Positions 22,598 through 29,971 of a DNA stretch of 64,000 bases are shown here, piece after piece. Each line of letters opens with the position of its first letter. The stretch's first letter is position 1. A program made the translations under genes and the position numbers. The DNA comes from Pseudarthrobacter sp. SSS035 (GTDB lineage Bacteria; Actinomycetota; Actinomycetes; Actinomycetales; Micrococcaceae): NCBI RefSeq assembly GCF_023273875.1, contig NZ_CP096882.1:4154001-4218000 (forward strand). Reading direction: 5' to 3'. Under the pieces are notes generated by a model. It saw nothing but the letters and a program-made list of their open reading frames with translations, searched no databases and was not told the origin of the DNA.

Positions 22598-25500
22598 CTA
22601 AACCGAAGGCGCGGGTTCGAGCTCATGTGCCCGATGCCGGTGGGCGCGGCCACCTTTGGCGAATCGCAGGTACAGCGATGGGACGATGAACAGGTTGACC
22701 AGCGTCGATGTGACGAGGCCGCCCAGGATCACCACTGCCATGGGATGCTCGATCTCGTGGCCGGGGATGTTCCCCATCACCACCAGCGGTACCAGAGCCA
22801 AAGCCGTGGCCAGCGTGGTCATGAGGATCGGCGACAAGCGCTCTGCAGCCCCCCGAAGCACCAGCGCAGGTCCGAAGGGCATCCCCTCAAACTGCTCCAG
22901 GTGCTGGCAGTGGTTGATGAGCAGGATGCCATTTCGTGCCGCGATCCCCATGAGCGTCAGGAAGCCCACCAGCGAACCGAGGGACAGGATTCCGCCGCTG
23001 AGGTGGGCGGCGATAACCCCGCCCACGAGCGCCACCGGCAGGGTCAGGATGGCCAGGGTGGCCAGCCGCCAACTCTTGAAGGCAGCCTGCAGGAGAAGGA
23101 AGACGACGATGACCGCGCCAATGGAGTAGAGCAGCAGCCGTTGGGCTGCGGCCTGCCGTTCGGCGTATTCGCCGAGGACAACCGCGCTGTAGCCGACCGG
23201 GAACTGAACAGATTCCATATCGGTCTTGAGCTTCTCCACGACCTTCGCCAGATCACCTTCCTTAACGTTGGCACTGACATCGATGCGCCTGGATCCCTCC
23301 GAACGCTCAATGACGTTGGGCGTGGGCTTGACCGAAATCGTGGCGACATCAGCCATCCGGATCTTGACTCCGCTCGGCGTATCGAGGGGAAGGTTCTCAA
23401 TGTTCGTGACACTCGTCCGGGCCTCCGGCGGGCTCCACACCTGGACGTCGTAGGCCTTCCCGTCCCGGTAAATGTCGCCTACCTCTTCACCGGCAACGAA
23501 GGTCGCCGCGGCACGCCGCACATCGCCCGGCTTCAGCCCGTAGCGGTTCGCCGCGTCCATGTTCACTTCCACATCGATCTGCGGAATGTTGGCCTGGAGG
23601 GCAACCTTCGCGCCGATGGCTCCGTCAATGCCGCCCAGAATGGTTTTGATCTTGTCAGCCTCCTGGCGCAGCGTCGCAAGGTCGTCCCCGTACACACGGA
23701 CGACGACGGCGTAACCGGTTCCGGTGAGTACCTCGCGAATGCGTTCCTTGAGATACGTCTGCACGTCCCGTTGGATTCCGGGATACCCGTCCACGACCGC
23801 CGCCACTGCTGCCAGGGTTTGGTCATAGTCGACCCCGGGGTCGACGCTGATCCAGTTCTCACCGAAGTAGACGCCCACCACCTCATCGGCGTTGAATGCC
23901 TGTCCGGTGTGGGACCCGCAGTTGTTCACTCCGGGGATGGTCATGAGTTCCTTGCAGGCCAGCTGGCTGACGCGGACTTCCTCGGCGTTGGACGTGCCGG
24001 GCTGCGTGAGCCAGTGCATCAGGAAATCACGCTCCTTGAAGGACGGGAGCAACGATTGGCCCAGCAGCGGCGCCGCTACGATGCCGATGACGCCCACGGC
24101 TGCCAGGGTCAGGTAGCCGGGGACAGGACGGCGGACAATGGGCCGGAGCGCGTTGGCATACCAACGCTTCAGGACCCTGACCACGGGCGGATCCCGGTCC
24201 TCCAGCTTGGCATTTCGCAGGACGATGTACGCCATTGCCGGCGTGACCGTCAGCGCCACGAGCATGGATGCGACCACCGCGAGGGTGTAGGACGTGGCCA
24301 GCGGACGGAAGAACGCCCCGGTCAGCCCGTCCAGGAAGAAGATCGGAACCGTGGCGGCGACGATAATCAGCGTGGCGTACACAATAGGACCGCGGACCTC
24401 AAGCGATGCGTTGACCACTACCCTGGCGGTGCTTCCGGTGGCGCCACTGGCCCGGTGGTGCCGGAGCCGTCTGACAATATTCTCGACGTCGATGATGGCA
24501 TCGTCCACCACCACTCCGACGGCAATCACCAACCCCGCAAGCACCATGGTATTGATCGTGCCGCCGGTCCAATACAACACGAGGGCCGCCGCCACCAGCG
24601 ACAACGGGATGGCCAGAACGCTGACCAATGCCGTCCGCCACTGGAAGAGGAAGACACTCAACACCAGGATGACCAGCAGACATCCGAGCAGCAGGGCTAC
24701 GCCCAGGTTGTCGAGGGATTCCTCAATGAAGGTTGCCGGTCGGAAGATGGCCGTGTCCACAGCGATTCCGGTCAGGCCGGGCTCGAGTTGTTTCATGGCC
24801 TCTTCCACCCCCTTTGTCACTTCGAGGGTGTTGCCCCAAGGCAGTTTTTCCACGATCAGCATCAGACCCGGTCCGCCGTTAATGACGGCGTCACCGATCA
24901 GCTGCTGGTGGTCCTCCACCACATTGGCCACGTCGCCCAGCTGGAGCGGGGGCTGTCCCTCACGATCCTCCAGTGCCACCTTCGCGAGGTCCGCAGGTGT
25001 GGTGATGGGCTGGACGTGCCTGATCCCAATTGTCTGGCTGGGTGTGTTCAGGGAACCTCCGGTGCCGATCACGGCACCGGAGGAATACTGGAGCAGGCCG
25101 GCGTCGAGGGCATTGGCGGTGGTGCTCATGACGGTTTCCAGGCTGACCTTGTTTGCGGCCAGCTTGGCCGGGTCAGCCTGGACCTGAAGCATCTGGAGAC
25201 GTTCGCCCCAGATTGCCACGTTTGCCACGCCGGGAACGCGGAGCAGATGGGCCCTGATGTTCCAGTAGGAGATCATTGACATCTCGATCAGGGACCGGGT
25301 GTCCGAGGACAGCCCGATCTTCATGACCCGGCTGGTGGAGGACAGGGGCTGCAGCATGACCGGCGGCGCCGCCCAGGTGGGCAGCGTCGGAATGACCGTC
25401 GCCATCCGCTCGGACACCAGCTGTCGGGCGGTGAGCAGATCCGTGCCGTTCTCGAATTCCATCACAATCGAGGACAGCTGCGGTACCGACTTGGACCGCA

Positions 25501-25741
25501 TGTGGTGGAGGCCGTCGATGCCGTTGAAGGCTTCTTCCATGGGAACCGAAACAAGTTCTTCCACCTCAGCGGCGGTAAGTCCCAGGCAGGCTGTCTGGAC
25601 CTCCACTTTCGGCGGCGCGAATTCAGGGAACACGTCCACCGAGGCACTGCTGAGCTGGGCGCCGCCCACCATCATCAGCGCCGCCGCCATCGCAATGATG
25701 ATCGATCTGAACCTTAGGCTTGCCGCGACTATCCGGCGCAT
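22598..25741 (-). CDS. CusA/CzcA-type RND efflux transporter, second copy
   Basis: A 1047-residue resistance-nodulation-division permease of the heavy-metal efflux type, normally a trimer that uses proton flow to expel substrates. The layout is standard: TM1, a large extracytoplasmic loop (about 35-330), TMs 2-6, a second loop (about 555-855) and the final TMs. The TM4 proton relay is intact: VGVVVDDAIIDVEN with Asp413-Asp414. EFAPPKVEVQT and VPGVANVAIWGER are typical of the CusA/CzcA branch. It starts one base after the adaptor-like gene, so translation is coupled. Such pumps normally span two membranes with an adaptor and outer-membrane channel, which this cell type lacks. Substrate unknown. 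Confidence 0.92.
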   Translation of the reverse strand: MRRIVAASLRFRSIIIAMAAALMMVGGAQLSSASVDVFPEFAPPKVEVQTACLGLTAAEVEELVSVPMEEAFNGIDGLHHMRSKSVPQLSSIVMEFENGTDLLTARQLVSERMATVIPTLPTWAAPPVMLQPLSSTSRVMKIGLSSDTRSLIEMSMISYWNIRAHLLRVPGVANVAIWGERLQMLQVQADPAKLAANKVSLETVMSTTANALDAGLLQYSSGAVIGTGGSLNTPSQTIGIRHVQPITTPADLAKVALEDREGQPPLQLGDVANVVEDHQQLIGDAVINGGPGLMLIVEKLPWGNTLEVTKGVEEAMKQLEPGLTGIAVDTAIFRPATFIEESLDNLGVALLLGCLLVILVLSVFLFQWRTALVSVLAIPLSLVAAALVLYWTGGTINTMVLAGLVIAVGVVVDDAIIDVENIVRRLRHHRASGATGSTARVVVNASLEVRGPIVYATLIIVAATVPIFFLDGLTGAFFRPLATSYTLAVVASMLVALTVTPAMAYIVLRNAKLEDRDPPVVRVLKRWYANALRPIVRRPVPGYLTLAAVGVIGIVAAPLLGQSLLPSFKERDFLMHWLTQPGTSNAEEVRVSQLACKELMTIPGVNNCGSHTGQAFNADEVVGVYFGENWISVDPGVDYDQTLAAVAAVVDGYPGIQRDVQTYLKERIREVLTGTGYAVVVRVYGDDLATLRQEADKIKTILGGIDGAIGAKVALQANIPQIDVEVNMDAANRYGLKPGDVRRAAATFVAGEEVGDIYRDGKAYDVQVWSPPEARTSVTNIENLPLDTPSGVKIRMADVATISVKPTPNVIERSEGSRRIDVSANVKEGDLAKVVEKLKTDMESVQFPVGYSAVVLGEYAERQAAAQRLLLYSIGAVIVVFLLLQAAFKSWRLATLAILTLPVALVGGVIAAHLSGGILSLGSLVGFLTLMGIAARNGILLINHCQHLEQFEGMPFGPALVLRGAAERLSPILMTTLATALALVPLVVMGNIPGHEIEHPMAVVILGGLVTSTLVNLFIVPSLYLRFAKGGRAHRHRAHELEPAPSV

Positions 25742-25742
25742 G

Positions 25743-26198
25743 TCATTTGCCCGTAACGAACTCTGCGCCGAACAACTCAGCCGCGGCTACTGTCACCACA
25801 GGCGTTCCAGCAGCTGGGCCGACACTGGCTGTGACCGCGCCCGCTTCGATTTTGGTCACCGTGACGGACTGGCGCTCGTACACCCGTGGCTCGGCGTTGA
25901 TGTAGACCCAGGTCTTCCCCTGCGCGTCGTACAGCAGCGCTGCGTAGGGGAACAGGACGCCTGCGCCCCCCGGACCCGGCTTGACCGTATCAGTGAGCAG
26001 CTCCAGCCGTTCAATGGCCCGCTGGCTCAGCGTGATGCGTGCTATGCCGGTGGTGGCATTCTTTTCCACCTTGGCAGCCGCTTCAGATGCGGTTTCTGCC
26101 ATGGCTGAGGGTTGAGCACAGGCGGGCAGTGAAAACAGCAGTGCTGCGCAGGCAGCGGCCGCCACTGGCAGGCGCCGCAGGGTCCTTTTGCTGGTCAT
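25743..26198 (-). CDS. Minimal RND adaptor-like lipoprotein
   Basis: A 151-residue exported protein lying between the two RND genes. A signal sequence ends at LLFSLPAC, so Cys27 is a probable lipidation site, although Pro at -2 is atypical for a lipobox. After a short Ala/Glu/Lys-rich linker, residues 50-150 (RITLSQRAIERLELLTD, PYAALLYDAQGKTWVYI, YERQSVTV, VVTVAAAELFGAEF) resemble the C-terminal beta and membrane-proximal parts of CusB/CzcB adaptors. The biotinyl-lipoyl and alpha-hairpin parts are absent. The ATG overlaps the upstream RND stop (ATGA); an earlier in-frame start at 26264 is less likely. It may dock on the pump without reaching any outer-membrane channel. Confidence 0.78.
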   Translation of the reverse strand: MTSKRTLRRLPVAAAACAALLFSLPACAQPSAMAETASEAAAKVEKNATTGIARITLSQRAIERLELLTDTVKPGPGGAGVLFPYAALLYDAQGKTWVYINAEPRVYERQSVTVTKIEAGAVTASVGPAAGTPVVTVAAAELFGAEFVTGK

Positions 26199-29100
26199 GA
26201 TACTTCCACCTTTTCCGGCATAACAGGGGTGACTGGAACTTCCGATTCGTAGACCTCTGACCACTCTTCCGGCTCGGTGCGGGGACCGAACCAGAGTGTG
26301 AGCAGCGGGAGCACAAAGAGCCCCACGAGCGTTGTGGTCACGAGCCCGCCGGCTATGATCAGCAGCATGGGCACGATCAGGGTCTGGCCTACCGCGCCGC
26401 CGAGGAAGGCGGGCGGTATCAGCACGAGGAACGTAATGAGGGCGGATTTCAGGATCGGCGATATCCGTTCCCGGGCCGCCGTCATGACCAGGTCAGTGCG
26501 TGACATCTGTCCGGACTCCCGCCAGAGTTCGTCAACACGCGCGGACAGGAGCGCCGCATTACGTGCAGCGATGGCCACCACGGCCGCAAACGCCGTCAGC
26601 GACAGCCAGGACAGGGACTCCGCCCCGATCCATGCGGCGACCGCTGCTCCCGCCAGCGCCGCCGGCAGTGCCAGGAAGACGGCGAGGGCAAGCTTCCAGC
26701 TCCGCACTGCAGTCTGAAGCAGAAGCAGCACAGCCAGGATGGCCGCGATTCCGAGTCCATGAACCAGGGTGTCTGCGGCCTGCATCTGGCTGTATTTCGT
26801 GGGGATCTCGGCGTGGTGTTCGAGCGGGAACTGGATCTGCTTGACAGCCGCTTCGATGTCCCGCTGGATATCTGCCAGCGGGCGTCCGCTGACGTCAGCC
26901 ACGACGTCGATCCGCCGCGAGGTGGCATCGTGCTGGATAACAACTTCGCTGGGGACCATGCGAACGTCGGCGACCTGGCCCAGTTGGACGTGGCCGCCAT
27001 TAGGAGCGTCAAGGAGCAGCTCACGGATGCTGGTCAGGTCATCCCGGACGCCAACCGCGCCGCGGACAACCACTTCGAACACCTTCTGCTCCTCAAAGAG
27101 GTTCCCGACGACGATGCCCTGCATCAGCGTCGCAGCGGCGCGCCTCGCGTCACCGGGCTTGATGCCGAACTTTTGGGCAGCCTCGAGATTGACCTGGACC
27201 TCTACGATCGCGGTCATGGCAGCAGCGTCGATCGTCGGGTTGTTCACACCGTCAATCTTCTGGAGGGCCTGGCGGACCTCTTCTGCCTTTTCACGGAGCA
27301 CCGGCATTTCCGTTCCGTAGACGCGGACCGCGAATCCCGGCTCCAGGCTGGAGCGCATGTCGCCGACGGTCTGTTGCGAGTAGTTCAGCACGTTGTGCGC
27401 GATGCCCGGGTAGCCCTGGACCACGTCCCGCACCGCCCGCTCCGTTTCGCTGAAGTTCGCGTCCCGTGCGATCGACACCCACAGCTCAGCAGAGCTGTTG
27501 CCAACCACCTGATCCGCCGAGATGGCGCGTCCCACGTGACCGCCGACGCCCGAAACCCCCGGGAGGGCCCTGAGTTCATCGGAGGCCAGGGCAGCGATCC
27601 GCCGGACTTCGTCATTGGACGTCCCGGCCATGGTGTCCCACTGCACCAACAGGGTCCGGTCGGGCATGGTGGGAACGAGCGGCCGGTTTCCTGCCAGTTG
27701 CGAGCCGGCGGCGACGCCAAGGATCCCCACGACCACGATGGCCACAATCGCCAGTGGCTTCCGGGAGTTGACCCCGCCCAGTGCGCGGTCGTAGTACGCC
27801 TTCCCCCGTCCGACGGCGGGAAGTTCCCGGTCGGTCGCGGGTTTGGACGGAAGGAGGAAATACGCCAGTACCGGTGTGACGGACAAGCCTACGATCAGGG
27901 CGGCTGTCAGCGTCAGCGCCAACGACCAGAAAAGCGGCGAAAGAAACGAGCCGCCTACTCCGGTCACGAAGAGGGTCGGAACGAGGACAACCACCATCAT
28001 CAGCGATGCGTGGAACAGCGGTGTGCGGACCCCGCGGACGATGTAGCTGCTGCGCGACCTCGGGGTAGCCTCGGCGTCCGTCGCCTCGCTGACGGCGCGC
28101 TGTCGTCGGTGGGCCTGGACGTCTTCCACGATGTCGCCCACGATCACGGACGTGCCGAGCAGAATTCCCATCAGGACGGTGATGTTAAGTGTTGCGTTTT
28201 GGGCGAACAGCACCACCGCCGCTGTCGTGACGGTAGTGGAGATGGCCACGAGTGCGATCACGGCGACCCGCCAGGACCGGAACAGCAGCCAAAACAGGGC
28301 TACCGCAATCAGCAGGCTGATCAGGAGCGCCAGGCCGAGGCTGTTGACGGAGTCCTGAACACCGGTCGCAGGCCTGAAGACAGAAGTATCGATCTGGACG
28401 CCCGTGAGGCCCGGCTCCATGTCCTTAAGGGCCGCCTCAACACTACGGGTGACCTCCAGGGCGCTGATGCCGGGGAACTTCTCGATCACCAGCATCAGGC
28501 CGGCGTCCGCCCCAACGGCGTCACCGATCAGCGGCTGGTGGTCTTCCTTGACCTGGGCAATGTCGCCCAGGAGCAACTGCGGGTCCGTGTCCTCCACGCT
28601 GACCTTGGCCAGGTCGGCCGGCGTGCGGATGGGAAGGACGTGCTGGATGCCAAGGCGCTGGTTGGGCGACTCCACGAAACCGCCGGTCCCGGGCGTCGAA
28701 GCCTCGAGGAAGCTCAACGGCGAAACCCAGACGGCGTTGCCCGTGGTCTTAATTAGCTGCTCAAGGGTAATGCCTTTGTCGCGGAGCTGCGTCGGAGTGA
28801 CCTCAACCTGCAGCTGCTGTTCGCGCTGGCCCCAGATGGACACGTTCGCCACGCCCGGGATACCGATCAGCCGCGGCTTGATTTTCCATCTGGCCAGGAC
28901 CGACATCTCAATGCCGGAGAGCTCCTTGGAGTTCATCCTGACCATCAGAACGCGGCTGGTGGATGACATGGGCTGCATGATCAGCGGCGGCGATGAGACG
29001 TTTGGCAGCGCGTGCGCCTGCGTCATTCTTTCCGCGACCAACTGGCGTGCGCGCAGGAGGTCCGTGCCGGGCTCGAAGACCAGTTCGATGGACGACAGCC

Positions 29101-29368
29101 CCGGGACGGATTTCGAGCGGATCTCGTCCAGCCAGGCGACCCCGTTGAGGAGGTCTGCCTCCATCGGTGCGGTGATGAGCTGTTCAACTTCAACAGCGGA
29201 GAGCCCTAGGGCCTCAGTTTGGATCTCTACCTGTGCGGGGGCGAACTCAGGCATGGTGTCCACGGCCATATGTGGAACGTTCACGACGCCAAAAGTTATA
29301 AGGCCCGCAGCGAGGGCGAGGACCAAGATTCGGAACTGCATGCTGAACCGGGTAACCCAGCCAAACAT
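26195..29368 (-). CDS. CusA/CzcA-type RND efflux transporter, divergent first copy
   Basis: A 1057-residue RND permease, clearly paralogous to the one downstream (DTMPEFAPAQVEIQT, IPGVANVSIWGQRE, MQPMSSTSRV). It keeps the full topology with two large extracytoplasmic loops. Its TM4 relay differs: where the family has Asp-Asp, it has VIVGDIVEDVQ with Gly411-Asp412, and the usual Glu-Asn is replaced. It also has a charged insert after TM4 (RRQRAVSEATDAEATPRSRSS). The start has a GAGGGA site. It is the first gene of the unit and overlaps the adaptor-like gene by four bases. The altered relay suggests a partner subunit rather than a stand-alone pump. Confidence 0.9.
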   Translation of the reverse strand: MFGWVTRFSMQFRILVLALAAGLITFGVVNVPHMAVDTMPEFAPAQVEIQTEALGLSAVEVEQLITAPMEADLLNGVAWLDEIRSKSVPGLSSIELVFEPGTDLLRARQLVAERMTQAHALPNVSSPPLIMQPMSSTSRVLMVRMNSKELSGIEMSVLARWKIKPRLIGIPGVANVSIWGQREQQLQVEVTPTQLRDKGITLEQLIKTTGNAVWVSPLSFLEASTPGTGGFVESPNQRLGIQHVLPIRTPADLAKVSVEDTDPQLLLGDIAQVKEDHQPLIGDAVGADAGLMLVIEKFPGISALEVTRSVEAALKDMEPGLTGVQIDTSVFRPATGVQDSVNSLGLALLISLLIAVALFWLLFRSWRVAVIALVAISTTVTTAAVVLFAQNATLNITVLMGILLGTSVIVGDIVEDVQAHRRQRAVSEATDAEATPRSRSSYIVRGVRTPLFHASLMMVVVLVPTLFVTGVGGSFLSPLFWSLALTLTAALIVGLSVTPVLAYFLLPSKPATDRELPAVGRGKAYYDRALGGVNSRKPLAIVAIVVVGILGVAAGSQLAGNRPLVPTMPDRTLLVQWDTMAGTSNDEVRRIAALASDELRALPGVSGVGGHVGRAISADQVVGNSSAELWVSIARDANFSETERAVRDVVQGYPGIAHNVLNYSQQTVGDMRSSLEPGFAVRVYGTEMPVLREKAEEVRQALQKIDGVNNPTIDAAAMTAIVEVQVNLEAAQKFGIKPGDARRAAATLMQGIVVGNLFEEQKVFEVVVRGAVGVRDDLTSIRELLLDAPNGGHVQLGQVADVRMVPSEVVIQHDATSRRIDVVADVSGRPLADIQRDIEAAVKQIQFPLEHHAEIPTKYSQMQAADTLVHGLGIAAILAVLLLLQTAVRSWKLALAVFLALPAALAGAAVAAWIGAESLSWLSLTAFAAVVAIAARNAALLSARVDELWRESGQMSRTDLVMTAARERISPILKSALITFLVLIPPAFLGGAVGQTLIVPMLLIIAGGLVTTTLVGLFVLPLLTLWFGPRTEPEEWSEVYESEVPVTPVMPEKVEVS

Positions 29369-29791
29369 GGTCAGTCCCTCGCTAGTTCTTCGCAGGGGTG
29401 ATGGACGGAATTTTCAGCCCATCACATCGTTGTGCTGGACATTGACGCCAAGAATACATGTCAGGCTCCTCGACCTGAGACCGTCTAGTTTCCCCACAGA
29501 CTTGACAATACTGTGGCCCGATTGCGCCGCTTTGGCAAGGGTGGAATCTACCCCCCTTGAGCCACCCTGGTACAGGGTTCTCTTTGGCGAAGAGACCGGG
29601 GCTACCTAATGGGCCCGTCGGCACTGTCCACTTCGACGGTGCCGGCACTGACCACGAGGATCTCGCCGGTCTGGAACTGGAGAAATCCTCGGGGCACTCG
29701 ACCACCCGCACTTGCCCATGGCCCGGCCCGGACTGGCGCGTTCCCTTAGCCTGGGCCTGCCCACCTGCAGTGGGTAGGCTAAAGTAGTCCT
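29369..29791. promoter_or_regulatory. Divergent control region between RND operon and leuS leader
   Basis: This 423-base stretch has no convincing gene. It holds the promoter of the RND unit on one strand and that of the leuS leader on the other. It contains a perfect palindrome ACCCTG-GTA-CAGGGT at 29564-29578 and an adjacent CTCTT-TGGCG-AAGAG inverted repeat at 29580-29594. Both lie about 200 bases from either start and are candidate binding sites for an unlinked regulator. TAGGCT at 29775-29780 is a fair -10 box for the leader. Confidence 0.5.
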
Positions 29792-29818
29792 ATGCGTGCG
29801 ATCCTTCTGCTTAGCTAG
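29792..29818 (+). CDS. Leucine leader peptide of leuS (MRAILLLS)
   Basis: An eight-codon open frame with three consecutive leucine codons (CTT CTG CTT) just before its stop. It is followed by a terminator hairpin and then leuS. This is the layout of ribosome-mediated attenuation: scarce charged tRNA-Leu stalls the ribosome on the leucine codons and prevents termination. The sequence matches the core of the leuA leader in this same window (R-A-E-L-L-L-L-S). It starts 11 bases after a candidate -10 box and lacks a ribosome site, so it may be translated leaderless. Confidence 0.72.
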   Translation: MRAILLLS

Positions 29819-29829
29819 CCGCCCGGTGT

Positions 29830-29903
29830 CCGGAAACAACCGGATTGCCGTGCGGCTGCCCCTCCATGGAGAGGGGCTTTTGTGTGTCCGGGCATGTTTC
29901 CGG
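29830..29903 (+). promoter_or_regulatory. leuS attenuator: terminator with alternative pairing
   Basis: GCCCCTC (29858-29864) pairs with GAGGGGC (29871-29877) over a six-base loop and is followed by TTTTGTGTGT, an intrinsic terminator. CCGGAAACA (29830-29838) can instead pair with TGTTTCCGG (29895-29903), enclosing the hairpin. The first arm lies 12 bases after the leader stop, within reach of a stalled or terminating ribosome. Pairing was found by eye; no energy was calculated. Confidence 0.65.
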
Positions 29904-29971
29904 GCCGGCAGCAGAGGGGATCAGACCGTTGTGGCAGCACCGATGCCACAACAGAACAGAAGAGGGCAGCA

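Noticed and set aside
22625..25279. Plus-strand open frame of 884 codons opposite the second RND gene
   Set aside because: Low-complexity Arg/Asp/Gln/His composition and no family likeness; the opposite strand is a full-length RND transporter.
26759..28756. Plus-strand open frame of 665 codons opposite the first RND gene
   Set aside because: Same type of antisense shadow; no ribosome site or domain.
29502..29530. TTGACA as a plus-strand promoter for leuS
   Set aside because: No -10 box lies at 16-19 bases, and it is almost 300 bases from the leader.
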